The notes under the pieces: model-generated
The model's database searches: none
What the model saw: only the letters and a program-made list of their open reading frames with translations
What the model was told of the DNA's origin: nothing
Source: Thereva unica
Taxonomy: Eukaryota > Arthropoda > Insecta > Diptera > Therevidae
Length of the DNA: 64,000 nt
Reading direction: 5' to 3'
NCBI GenBank assembly: GCA_949987705.1
Contig: OX465282.1
Span: forward strand, 84,990,070-85,054,069
In this document: piece by piece, positions 52,046 to 63,605 of the stretch
Layout of the letters: each line of letters begins with the position of its first letter
How positions within the stretch are numbered: position 1 is the first letter of the stretch
Translations under genes and position numbers: made by a program

Positions 52046-53015
52046 TATAAAGCTATACATATATAAAAGTGAAAGTTTTCCTGTGTCTGTGTGTCTATGT
52101 GTAAATATTTTATAGACTCAGAAGCCCATCATGCGTCTGCAAGAAATTTTGTATATAGGGGTGGTTTTCGGGTACGATGAGTATTCCTACGCTTCCTATT
52201 TTCATCTATCTTGAGCCCTTGTGTACTGATTGTAGCAAAATCCGAAACTCTTGTATGGGAAGCACTCTTCAAATTACTGGTAAAGAACTCAGGTCCATTT
52301 TGTTTTGGTTATACGACTCCCAAAGTTTCAGATCGATCGGGGGTGATTTACGGATTTTTCGCGAAGGACGCGGTTCTCTGAAGTAAAATAAAAGGTCTCG
52401 AAACAAAAAGACGACAAATTCAATAATCGGATGTTCAACGCCTTTACTTTTTTTTGAGCTGTGGGACATAGAAATTTACATAGATTTCAAGGTGTTTGAT
52501 TTTTCAACATAAAAAAATGTTGTATGAGACTTAGGTATTTTTAATTTCATATTTCTTACGGAAAAAGGAAACAGCGGATTTTCGCTCAACTTTGCCTGTT
52601 ATATCTCGATCAACGCCTGCAAATGAGCTTATCTATAGAACAGTTTGGAAAAAATCACACTCCAACGAATATGCGTGTTCACTTGCTACAAGGTGTCTCT
52701 GCTCAAACATTTTCAAAACAATTTTTGGACGTTGGAAATGGTGAAATTCCAATCCATAGCAGAACATTTTATTATTTTATTTTTCCGAATCAAAAATGTC
52801 AGGTTGACAAGCGTGGCAGTAAGACCATTGAATTATGATATGAGCGGATGATTTAGTTTAACGAAGTGACACTTTTTCTTTTCGAATGTACTCTCGTGGT
52901 AGGACTTGAGACTCTCACTGTCCATGGAAAAAGTGATTTTGAAATTTCCAATTGTTTTGGCGCACGCCATACTATTCGTTTATGGATGCAGCGAGGCACA
53001 CCGGGTTCCAGCTAG
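52046..53015 (+). mobile_element. Helentron-type element with helicase remnant
   Basis: Starts about ATACATATATAAAAGTGAAA, followed by a TGTGTCTGTGTGTCTATGTG tract usual near insect Helitron-like 5' ends. It ends GCACACCGGGTTCCAGCTAG at 53015, the same 3' end as the insertion at 33502. The plus frame near 52670-52790 reads TNMRVHLLQGVSAQTFSKQF and LDVGNGEIPI, a block of the Helitron helicase. The remainder is non-coding. The 5' boundary is approximate. Confidence 0.7.
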
Positions 53016-54829
53016 TAGTTATTAAATATTAAACAACAAAATGCCAATGATGTGAAGTTCAAAATGTAATTTAAACTTTAGCACATTTTCCGTCACCTAA
53101 AATTTCGCAAAAGAAGATGTTGTTTGCTCTAATATAGTGGCATATGTTTGTACAAGGTGTGATTAATTTAATTTAATTACTTGTTAAACTAAAAATAACA
53201 GCAGTCTAGTACATAAACATAAGTTTAAACTAATATCCTTTAACCTGGTAGTTTTCAACCATATTTTAATTAAAATATGAAAAACACTTATTATATTGCT
53301 ATTAATTTCTATTTCCGATCTCAATAATAATCAGATTAATCACATCTAATTCTGTATGATTATTAAATTGAAGAAATATACACAAAGTATCACCTCAAAA
53401 CAATTTTAAAAATTCTAAATAAACAAAAGTTCACGACAATCATGCTCTTATTTTTATAGATATCCTCATAGCATTCCAATTACCTTTTCTCTCCATATAT
53501 CATTGACACAATTTTTCATAATGTTTACGCTCCGCGTACGCACAATTCCTGCCGCAGGCATTTAAAGAATTTCAAATCATGTCGCGCCCACCCATCTACA
53601 ATCACTTTTTAGCAATAAAGAACACGCAAAAAGATCTAAACTTAGTTCTTCACTTTAACATTAGTCGAATTTTGATAAAATTAGTCGAGAATGACGTGAA
53701 CGGAATGTTATCAGTTCTAAATCTGCTAAACCAAATGAAAAATAATAAAAAAAAAAATTTCGTTAAAAGTATTTCAAAAATTTTTCGCCAACAAAAAATT
53801 TCTCATCTTGTGACGGATGGCTAACGACTGTTTTGACTAGCAATGGTCTGACACAATGGAGGGAAAATATTTAATAAATTTTTTGTCGACGAAAAATCGC
53901 AGATATTAAAAAACAAATTCCAGGTCAAAGTTGTCACGCAAATATTTAAGGAATGCCTAACAACAACATGGCGGCGCAATAAATCATAACGGAAAAAAGA
54001 CTAATTAAAAAAAAAATAAATAAACAAATATTTAACTAAATCACGGGATATTCATAAATAATATCAAAAATGTCGTAGGATTGCGGGACTAAAGAATGAG
54101 AGTTTTTAAATCTCTCTGATTAACGGTAAATTAACGATATAAAATGCTCTTAGCTGTGCGCGATCTGTCGCGTGATTTCTAACCGCCATAAGTAAGAGTC
54201 AAGAGACAGCAAAAGCCCGAGATTCTACATTCCCACACCGCTGTAAAGTAATACTGATCGACAGCATAAAGGCACACGCCATTTAAAACATCAAAGGCGC
54301 CGACAACATTTAATGCGACTGCGCGAGAAGAAATAGTTTCTTTAGAAATCCAGAAAACAACGGAGGAGAAAGAACGTGCTTTTGTCCGAATACCAAAAAA
54401 AGCTCACTCCACACAAGTCCGAAAGTTCAGCTGAAACATAATTGATTCGGAAAAGTGGTGAGAATTGGCACTGATGGAGGACAGTGTTTATGCTGGGGCC
54501 AACAATTTTAGGCGCGAAAGTGCATAAACACTTGGCTGCACTTTTACCTGTTAACAAGTAGTGAAACGATAAATTAACTACACCAGAAGTAGAAGAAACT
54601 TAAGTATTCAATAAACTACAATTCCTTGGTTCTTTTTTACATTTAAATAACAAATGTCGAACGTCGCTGTAAATATGTTAGATGTCTATTTTAGTTATGA
54701 TTCCGGCATAAACTTATCCAATGAGACGTGTAAAGTTTTTACCTTAGCCATAGGGAAATAATATGGTGAATTGTTTGTTTCTTTGAAGGGAACCTAAAAT
54801 TCGAACTGACAGTAGTGCGTTTTTTTTAT
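53016..54829. other. 1.8 kb without recognised genes
   Basis: AT-rich. The 81-codon plus frame at 53579-53824 (MSRPPIYNHFLAIKN...) and the 71-codon minus frame at 54342-54557 show no domain I know. No paired ends were found. It may contain decayed repeat or unique sequence. Confidence 0.35.
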
Positions 54830-55597
54830 TTTGACCCAAGGTATGTAAATGATTTTACCACGTCAAACTCGTGTTCCGCTACCTTGATTGTGGGACCAAT
54901 GTTAGGTGTTCTTCCAGACGAGGCCACCATGTACTTTGTTTTGCTTTCGTTGATGTGCAGTCCCAGATTTCCTGCCGCCTGCTCAATCTAAGTGAAAGCT
55001 TCTTGTACAGCTGTTGTTGTTCTTCCAATGATGTCAATGTCGTCTGCGTAAGCCAGTAATTGGGTGGACTTGTGGAGGATTGTACCCCTTGATGTCACGC
55101 CCGAATCTCGGATCACTTTCTCCAACGCCAGGTTGAAAAGGAGGCAGGCCCGACCGTCCCCTCATTATACATATTGATTGATCTGGACAGTGTTCTGGAG
55201 ACCTTTACTTGGCTTGACACATTGGTCATGGTCAACCTACATAGTCTTGTCAGTTTGTTGGGGATGCCGAATTCTTTCATGGTTTTGCTGAATTCTACCC
55301 TATGCTATCATAGGCGGCTTTAAAGTCTATGAAGAGGTGTTGAATTGAGTTTTGAAACTCTTAGACATTTTTCCATAGCCTGCCTCATGGTGAAAATCTG
55401 ATTAGTTGTTGATTTGCCTGAAGCTCCACTGGACTGTGAAGTTTCTCGTGTATGAGACATCCCGCTTTGTAAAATAGCCGAGAATATCTTATATACGGTA
55501 CTACAACGTTATACCGCGATAATTAGTGCACGTTGTGATATCTGCTTTTTTATGTACCGTCCAGAGCATGCCTTTTCTCCAGTCTTCTGGCATCATT
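54830..55597 (-). pseudogene. RTE-like RT remnant, distal part
   Basis: The minus strand reads MPEDWRKGMLWTVHKKAD and TNYRGITLL near 55.5-55.6 kb, IDFKAAYDSI near 55.33, NLALEKVIRDSG, LAYADDIDIIGRTTTAVQEA (YADD box intact) near 55.04, then AAGNLGLHINESKTKYMVAS and FDVVKSFTYLG near 54.84. There are many stops and frame changes. The upstream half continues at 58719 after a later retrotransposon insertion. Confidence 0.8.
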
Positions 55598-58500
55598 AAT
55601 TAGTTTTTATTTTTATTTTGTAACTTGATCTATGTTGCCTATTCTTTATCTTTTCTCTTCTTCCTCTCTACTAATATTTCTTCTCTACTACTATGCTGCT
55701 TTATTTCTTACGCCTTCATCTCTCTTGCCTGCTTGTGGTCATGTGTATCTGTGCTCTCTATGTATAACGCATGAGTGGGTCTCCTAGTCGTATGCACAAC
55801 GAGGGAACACTCCTCAATATCCTCTCCTCTTCCTCTTCTGGGCTGAATATTATTGCCCTTAATGCTAGGAGTTTAAAAAACAAAATGGATGAGCTCAGAA
55901 ACTTGCTTGATTGTCCTAAAAGTCATGTTTTAGTTGTTGGCGAAACGTGGTTAAATCCTGAAACTCCCTCCTCTTACGTTTCCCTTTCTGACTTGACTAT
56001 CCATCGAAATGACCATGCTGGTCGCTCTGGAGGTGGCGTTGCAGTGTATGTATCTTCTGTGCTTTCGTCTAGAGTGCTTGGTAAATCAAGAGACTCTCCA
56101 CTTGAATTTATTGCTGTGGAAATAAAATCTTCCTTTGATAAATGTGATGTCATAAGTGTATACTGTCCCACTATATTTGATCCTGTGGTTGCTGCTGAAT
56201 TCCATACTGCTGTTCCTAATCTTTCGCGTCAGTATGAGAATCTAGTTGTTGCCGGTGATTTCAATGTTAACTTGCTAAAACCAAACGGTCAGGTGAAATG
56301 TCTTAATTATATGTTTGAGTCATTGGATCTTCATGTTTTAAATAAACTCCCAACTTTTATGAATTGTCGTAATCCATCATTGCTTGATTTTCTCGCCGTT
56401 ACGTCTGTCAGCTCTGTAATAAGACACAACCAAATTTCTCCTCCTAGTTTTCTTGACCATGACATCCTTTTTCTCTCTATCTATTTCTCACTGCAACCTC
56501 CTTCTTCGCCTTCTTCTTTCTCTTACCGTGACTACAGCAACATCCATCCTGAGCAGCTTCTTAGTGCTGTTTCTTCTTTACCTTGGTATGACATCTATAT
56601 CTCTACCTCTGTCGACGATAAGGTTGCTATCTTGTCCTCCTTCATCCAATCATTGTACGACCAATGTGTACCGCTTGTCACCCGTAGACTCAAAACCTCT
56701 TCTCTTTGTCCATGGTTTTCACGTGAGATTCGTGATCTGATAATCCAGCGCGGGTCTATGTACAGGCGATACCGTAGAACTAAAATTCGTAATTACTTAA
56801 TTGAGTACAAAGTGCTTCGCAATCGCATCAACCTCAAAGTCAAAGCTGCTAAACGTGAGCTTGTGCTAACAAGCTTAATCCTAACCTAGATCCGAAACGA
56901 CTTTGGTCTAACCTTCGCTCACTTGGTGTTCATTCTTCTGTATTTTGATGTTGATGTTGAGCTCCTCAACTCATCATTCATACTCTCTCCCCGAGATATG
57001 ATCGTCTCTCTTTCTCTAACTCCTCCTCTTCTGACTCGCTCAGTCCTGGTAGCCTTTACTTCCGCTGTGTTGATTCTTTAGAAGTTCTTGAGTCTCTTCT
57101 GTCTATCTCCTCGAACAGTATCGGCTTTGATGGAATTTCTCCATGTTTTCTCAAAATCCTGTCTCCCCTAATTGCTGAACCTATCACGCATGTTTTTAAC
57201 TATTGCCTCACTGCATCTGAATTCCCTTTGCTCTGGAGAAAAGCCATTATGGTTCCTTTACCCAAAAGACGGTCACCATCTGATATATCTGACTTTCGTC
57301 CTATTAGCATCCTACCCTTCCTCGCTAAAGCTTTTGAAAAAATTATTTTTACTCACGTGATGGGCCATCTAGAACGTAATAATTTTCTCTCTATTTATCA
57401 ATCTGGCTTTCGAAAATCGCACAGTTGTGAGACTGCTATGTTGAGGGTTACAACTGATCTTAGGGCTGCGATTGATCAGGGTAAAATTGCATTATTGGTT
57501 CTGCTTGACTTCTCTAAGGCTTTTGATCCTGTGGTGCATCCGCTCCTGTTGTCCAAACTTAATCAACTCTATCACTTCTCTTCCTCTGCCACGCGTCTTT
57601 TCTCCTCTCTTCTTTCTGTTAGATTTCAATGTGTTCGTCACAATGGCAGAACATCCTCTCTTCTGCCGGTGCGTCTGGGTGTGCCTCAAGGCTCGATACT
57701 GGGTCCTCTTCTTTTTTCCCTATACATCAATGATCTTCCTTCTGTCATTGACGGCTGTTCTTTTCATGTATGCTGATGATCTTCAGCTGTACAAATCATT
57801 TCCTCCTAGTGACATTGTTCCCTGTACTGCCGATATGAATAATATTTTATCTCGAATCAGTGAATGGAGCTCCAATAATTTCCTAAAACTTAATCCAATT
57901 AAATCCCAAGTACTGCTTATAAGTCATCGTCCTATATCCTCTGAATACTCCTAATCTATTAGTAGATGATGTTCCTATTCCTGTTGTTGATTGTGTTAAG
58001 AGCCTTGGGATATTTATTAACTGTAAGCTTTCCTGTTGTAATCATGTTTCCTTCATGCTGTCCAAGATATATGGTACCTTGCGAAAACTGTGGCTGTTCG
58101 CGGATCTGCTTTCACCTTCTATCCATGCCAAGCTAGTGAAATGACTTATTCTGCCGCATTTTCTCCATGGCGCCCTTGTTTATTTGTCTCTTGATTCGTC
58201 CTGTCATCATCGACTCAGGATCGCATTCAATGATTGTCTGAGATTTGTTTTTCACCTCCGTAGATCTGATCATGTGTCCGACGTGCAAAATTCACTATTG
58301 GGATGTGGGATCTTTCATTTTCTCAATGTCATGGCACTAACTCTTCTGCATAAATTTTTTTATTCTAAATGTCCTTGCTACCTGGCTGACTTCCTTATCC
58401 CCATGCAGTCCTTGAGGTCATTCAAGCTGCTTATCCCTCCAAAAAAAACAGCACAGCCACGATGTTCAAAAAGCAGGCATCTATTTTTTTAGCTTCTCTT

Positions 58501-58718
58501 CCAGCTCCACAGTAGTACAACTACTACTCTACTGTCCTTACCTATTTCTTTCGTTTCTTCTTTCTTCTCTCTTACTTCTTTCAAATTCTTCGCTCTTCTT
58601 TCTTAAGCTAGTTGTAAGAATTTAGGATTATTTACCATTTGTTAAATGTACTCTAAAAGATTGTAATCTTGTGTACTCTACCAAATATATAAATAAAAAA
58701 TAAATAAATAAATAAATC
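55598..58718 (+). mobile_element. Jockey/CR1-like element inserted in the RTE-like remnant
   Basis: The RTE-like coding sequence breaks after GGCATCA (near 55597) and resumes at ATCACTTCC (near 58715), so ATCA is probably the target duplication. The 3' end is a (TAAA)n run at about 58690-58715, a usual tail for CR1/L2-like and related elements. A leader of about 170 bp precedes the endonuclease ORF. The inserted element is younger than its host copy. Confidence 0.8.
55771..58495 (+). pseudogene. Endonuclease/RT of the inserted Jockey/CR1-like element
   Basis: Endonuclease frame 55771-56889: NIIALNARSLKNKMDELRNL, LVVGETWLN (Glu), VVAGDFNVNLLK and LDHDILF, then the linker YRRYRRTKIRNYLIEY. A frameshift near 56.87 kb precedes LDPKRLWSNLRSLGV. 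RT: SIGFDGISP, SDISDFRPISILP, YQSGFRKSHSCETA, VLLDFSKAFD, RLGVPQGSILGPLLFSLYIN, then a frameshift directly before MYADDLQLY near 57.77 kb. More breaks follow, and the C-terminus (LLHKFFYSKCPCYLADFL) is recognisable to about 58495. At least four disruptions. Confidence 0.88.
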
Positions 58719-59345
58719 ACTTCCTGCTCCCATACTTGCAGAATTAATTCGTGAATCGCTTGGTGTAATGTAAGTTCTCTATATTTAGCCAGCTCCGCTA
58801 GTCTGCAGCCGAAGCCTTGTTGTTCTTGTGCCGAGTTATGGCTCTGCTAACTACTTTTAAGCTTAATGACGGCAGGATCCTCAGTAAGCTCGCCATTTAG
58901 CAATTCATGGTGATGCCTTTAGGATCGATGATCAGATTTCCTTCTTTGACCTTGCAGTATGTGCAACGTGGTGTGAATTGCGTCATACTGCGGACTCTCT
59001 TCCTGCTTGAGGTACGCAGCATTCTTACGACAGTTGCCAGCTGGCATTCATTATCGAACCAGTTGTTCCGATCTCTACGACTTCTGCCTAAGATGTGATC
59101 AGCAGTACCAATGACAATATTTTTAAAGCGGGTCCAGCTCTCGTCGACGCCCGGCATCTCATCCCCAGAATTTATGGCGAGTTCTATTGCATGACCGCAG
59201 CTGTTTCTGGTCATTTCACTGCGTAGTGCAGCTGTGTTGATTCGAGCTTGATCAGCGCATACAAAGCTTTTCAGCGCTGTAATGCGCCCTCGGAGCACCA
59301 TACCAACAAGATAGTGTTCGAATCCGGTTGGCACCTCGGTACGTT
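58719..59345 (-). pseudogene. RTE-like remnant, proximal part
   Basis: The minus frame 58897-59334 carries EHYLVGMVLRGRITALKSF (end of the endonuclease domain), then ESWTRFKNIVIGTADHILG and RDRNNWFDNECQLAT, typical of the linker before RT. Between 58897 and 58719 it continues AIHELILQVWEQEV, which joins the segment starting at 55597. The 5' end is cut by the hAT-like MITE at 59351. Confidence 0.8.
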
Positions 59346-59350
59346 CGAAC

Positions 59351-59475
59351 TAGTAATGAGCAAAAATGTTCTTGTTCTTGCAGTCTTGTCTTGTTCTTGG
59401 TCATTTAGCAAGAGCAAGACTTAGTTATGCTTGCAAAAACAAGAACAAGATTAACTGTGCAAGAACAAGACCCAG
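59351..59475 (+). mobile_element. hAT-like MITE with CTTGTTCTTG repeats, copy 2
   Basis: Begins TAGTAATGAGCAAAAATG, then CTTGTTCTTGCAGTCTTGTC and later TTAGCAAGAGCAAGACTTAG as in copy 3. It lacks a recognisable right terminus, so it is truncated or decayed. It lies at the edge of the RTE-like remnant. Confidence 0.65.
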
Positions 59476-60464
59476 AGCAAAACTTTAGAAAGATTTTTTC
59501 AAAATTTTCACCTAAATTCATTCTTTTTAAAACAAAAAATATAAAATTGATTATGATGCTCAGGTAATTATGATATATGTAAATACATGTGTGTATATTT
59601 ACTTTTTAGTATGATAATTGAAAAAGCATTTGTACGTATAGACGTTTTCAAACCTCGTGACATCCCGCGCATCTTCCCCAGCTAAGCTCTTAAAAATGTT
59701 AAAAAGTTCAGACAAAAGCTTCATTTAACTCCTCCTATCAAATCACTTGCTGCCATGTAATCAGTCGCGACTGCGTATTGCTAAAGGGAGGTGTATTTTT
59801 CTGGGACTTCGATGATTATTTAAAAAAATTACAAATTATGACTGAAAAACACCCGTTTTTATATATTTTTTTTATTTTAAGGTTTTTATATTTTACACAA
59901 ATGCCATAGAAATAATTTGTAGTAATTTCTACTAAAAAATACGATATTTGTGTTTTTATCACTTTGATTACTAGATTTTTGACATTTTCCGCCAGTCGCA
60001 AGCGCGCTTCTGCCCGGGGAGGTTGTGTTGCTTGCGGCTGCGGAGAGCTCTCAATTTATGAATGAAAATGCTCATATCTTTAAAAGAATTTTTTCCAGCA
60101 ATTCTTTTAATTTATTTTAAATTTAGGGATGGGAAATATTTAGCATAATTATAGTAAAATTATGCTTATTACGATGGATAAACTGCCTTTGTTGAGCAGG
60201 AGTTTTACATGTATTTCAAAGCTCTGCTCAATACATATAAAGATTACTTAACTTTATTCATCCGGCATGCGCACATCCCTTCCCAAATTATTTTGTTGAG
60301 TTTTTTCTGCGTTTGTTGCCTTTTTAAGTTAAAAGAGGGGAAATGATAGAACAAATTTTATGAAATTGGGCAACGAGGTGCGCAGAACCCTTCAAATTAT
60401 TTGTGTCACGGAGTTTGAAAACTTCTATAACTATATAATGACTTTGCATGCACCGTGCGCCAAC
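59476..60464. other. No gene recognised
   Basis: AT-rich between two copies of the same MITE family. A short GC-richer stretch is near 60000-60050. No domain-bearing frame. Confidence 0.35.
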
Positions 60465-60648
60465 TAGTGATGCGCAAAAATGGTCTTGTTCTTGCAGTCT
60501 TGTCTTATTCTTGCACACTTAGCAAGACCAAGAACAAGAACAAGACTTAGTTATGATTGCAAGAACAAGATTAAGAAAGACTGAACAAAAACAAGACAAG
60601 AGCAAGACTAGACTAGTCTCGTCTTGTTCTTGCGTTTGCTCATCACTA
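60465..60648 (+). mobile_element. hAT-like MITE with CTTGTTCTTG repeats, copy 3
   Basis: 184 bp from TAGTGATGCGCAAAAA to TTTGCTCATCACTA, inverted termini. The interior alternates CTTGTTCTTG and CAAGAACAAG runs, so it can fold extensively. Flanks GCGCCAAC and CTGTCCAA do not match, so the target duplication is lost or one side has been replaced. It cuts a non-LTR remnant that continues at 60650. Confidence 0.7.
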
Positions 60649-60649
60649 C

Positions 60650-61165
60650 TGTCCAATCGCCGTTTTCTTTGCGAATATTGCTTCAAAAGGTAGCCCAGGT
60701 GGTACGTTTGGTTATCCTTATTGCCGCTTCAGTTTTGACTTATAGCAGCCCCAGGAGGTTACGCTGTTGCTGCGCCTGGCTAAATTTAATTCCTTTCTAC
60801 ACTCTTTGCGGAGTGTTTCAAGTTCTGGAGTCCGCCATGGGGGTTTGTAAGCCTCATTATGCGGTCTGTTCGGGCAAGGTTTATTCATGGCATAGGAGCT
60901 TTGTTCTGCGAAAATTTCACAATGCTGTCGAGCTATTCCGGGTTTTTTAGGGCAAGGTTTTTTGTGATTAGCCTGATCAGTAACCTCAATTCGTCCTTTT
61001 GAGGTTTTTATTTTGGACGTGGTGGCTGAGTTAGACTCTTGCAGATGGAACTCTATAAACCTGTGGTCTGAGAAAGAGTGTGTCTTCAAGACCTTCCAAA
61101 CCAGTATTTGGTCAGAGTGACAGTTCGGGACAAGGTTGATGTCCAGCGCTTCCTCTAGCACATAG
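60650..61165 (-). pseudogene. R1/Jockey-group endonuclease end and linker remnant
   Basis: The minus frame from 61161: LEEALDINLVPNCHSDQILV, WKVLKTHSFSDHRFIEFHL with the SDH motif closing the endonuclease domain. Then KPPWRTPELETLRKECRKEL and LARRSNSVTSWGCYKSKLK of the linker and, after a frame change, ITKRTTWATF and KENGDW near 60.67 kb. The RT domain is absent; the hAT-like MITE begins there. It differs from the RTE-like remnant at 58.7-59.3 kb, so it is a separate element. Confidence 0.75.
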
Positions 61166-63205
61166 CAAGTTTCATATAAAATGCACAGTTACTCTATGAA
61201 GGCGAGCACCTAGTGTACCATTAACTGACGAGACGCTGATATGCTACTCATTCGTTGGCCTTCTTTAGGCCGGCGTCTACGTGGCTTTAAACAGGTTTTC
61301 GTTCTTTAGTGCAACAGGAGGAGGCCGCTATCTTAGAATAATGCTGTATCATATATGATACTGTAATCGCATAATGGCGCGATATAAATAGTGGGCGCCA
61401 CTTATGCGAGGTGTTACCCCCTTAGCCACAAGCCCGGAAGAGCATGGCCAAGGAGCCAACACCATACATAAGAAATAAAAAGAAAATCCGGAACTCCTAC
61501 GCCGGCCACACGGAGTTGTCTAGCTCGCCGGAGGGGTCGTGGGGTGTGTGGCCGGGGCTTACCGCGGTTGGTTCACCACTTACCTGTGTCTGTGCAACTT
61601 TGACTTCCGCCCATCATCCTCCCGGCACCGCCTGAGCCGCATCACCCTGAAAAGGAATGACCCCCTCCCTCAACCATTCCACCAGAAACAAATTTAACGC
61701 ATGGTCATTCTATTAATTATAAACATTTAATCATCAGAACAACAATTACAAAGAATAACCATCAACCACGACAATAATTTATAACTCCTTGTCCATTATC
61801 AAAATTAAATGAGCAAAGTCAACAATATTAAGGTTTCATTATTATAGTTACATAGATATGAGCTCAAGATAAAAAGAAAACTCACAGTATTGGCCAATAC
61901 TCCTCGTTTTGTACATATGTGATTACAATCAATAGAATCACTTCGGAACCAACAAAGAAGAAAATAGATCCGACAAGGAGCAACACGAATTCACAAATAA
62001 TTATCAAGAATATTATAAATATTATAAATGTAATACTAACTACTATTTAAAATTATTATTTTAGTAATGAATATTTTTTTTCAATAATAATTAAAGCAAA
62101 AAGAGAAGTTTTGATTATTTTATTTTGTGTATGTTTTGTTTGTTTTATTATCTATGATCCAGCTGTTGTGGATGCACTATAGGTGTTGCTTAATTACCTG
62201 AAGTTCCGTATTTATACTAGTGTGATAAGTATCATCTAATTTTCATCAGCTAATTGTTCTATTTAAAACATTTTCGAGTGACTTTGGATAAGCTTCTGTC
62301 TGGTCTCCATCCCCCTCGGTCTTCTGATCTTAAACCATTCCTCTACCCGTTTTTCCCGTGTTTTCTGAAATTTTGGGTGACAGATAAACGAAGAACTAGA
62401 AACACCGGGTCCTTCCCCTTAAATAAATAAAACAGTTGGTACAGATTAACACCAATCCGCACTTTTCCGGTTAAAAATTCCAGCTACATAAAACCGAAAC
62501 CTGCATATCCGGCTCCATAAACTAAAGCAATTTTTGTATTGCTGGTATCCCCTTCGGTACCTCTTCACACTACTTTCCTATTTGTTAATGTTTTGGTTGG
62601 GCCTAAATCCTTCTTGTATTTTCGACTAGAATTCACAGCACCAAAATAGTCACCAAAATAGTCCGGCTTGATGATAATTCGACACGAACTGGTATTTTTG
62701 TTCAAATAAACTGAATAATGACGGTTTTTACTTCAGCCAGTCTTAGGTGTTCCTAACGGATTTTTTTCCTCTTTTATTTTCTTTTTAATTTTTCCCGAAC
62801 ATCAACTTTTTTCCCGGACCAAAAATATTTTTCAGTCCATTTTTTCATACGTCAAAGTTCGAACTCCTATTTTCTGTTTTTTTTCATTTCTCCCCGCCTA
62901 CCTTTTTGTTCCCAACCAACTACTCGATTTTCTTCCCCACAGTAATTTTTAGTCAAGTAGATATTTAGGCAAAACTGACCGTTACATACCCTCGGGTCCA
63001 CGAGGCCGACTCGCGAGGCAGTGAGGAGCCGAAAAAAACGGACAGTTTTTTCTTTTGTAGTGAGCTTCGGGTAAGATCAACGTGGGTCTCGACTCATCCC
63101 CTGAGATTAAGAGGCTCATGCTCTCCAGACTGAGATAGCCGGGCTGTTCAGGTTCTCAACAGAGTCGTCTCCAGACGGAGTGAAAAAGGATAAGTTGGAC
63201 GTACG
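61166..63205. other. 2 kb without recognised genes
   Basis: A GC-richer part (about 61390-61690) has a TATAAATA box-like phrase near 61383 and a 63-codon frame without domain. The rest is AT-rich. Near 62990-63200 is another GC-richer block (CTCGGGTCCACGAGGCCGAC). I see no splice-consistent coding pattern or protein similarity. Host sequence or retrotransposon untranslated regions are both possible. Confidence 0.35.
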
Positions 63206-63605
63206 GTCACAACCGTATTTTCGTGATGATTTGTTAATCTGCAGTAAGAGCCAACAGGAAATAAAAGTTGTAAAGCCAAAACTGTCAAATCAATTCAATA
63301 TGAAGGATATGGGAAAAGTTAACACTTACTTACACAGGTATAGCCATAAACCATAATAAAAAGGAAAATAAATTAACGTTAAGTCAGGAAAAGTACATAG
63401 AATCTCTTGGGAGTAAATATAACTTAGAAAGGTGTAAATTATATGATACTCCTATGGAAACAAATTTAAAATTAGATCCAGCATCTGAAATTGACGTAAG
63501 AATTAAGTACAGAAATTTAATTGGGAAACTTTTATACATAAGTGCTGGCACAAGACCAGATATCGCGTTTAGTGTTAACTATTTGAATAGATTCCAAAGC
63601 TGCTA
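63206..63605 (+). pseudogene. Copia-type RT fragment of a second family
   Basis: The plus strand reads FRDDLLICSKSQQEIK, a degraded form of the YVDDLL box, then LSNQFNMKDMGKVNTYL. A one-base shift is followed by LTLSQEKYIESLGSKYNLER, DTPMETNLKLDP and KYRNLIGKLLYISAGTRPDI, ending in a stop after NRFQSC. It differs from the RT at 31.6-33.0 kb in sequence. Upstream sequence is not Copia, so only about 130 codons survive. No LTRs seen. Confidence 0.85.

Noticed and set aside
53579..53824. 81-codon plus-strand ORF as a gene
   Set aside because: AT-driven lysine/asparagine-rich peptide without a domain or supporting context.
61444..61635. Possible host exon in a GC-richer stretch
   Set aside because: Short, with no known domain, no convincing splice context and low-complexity composition.
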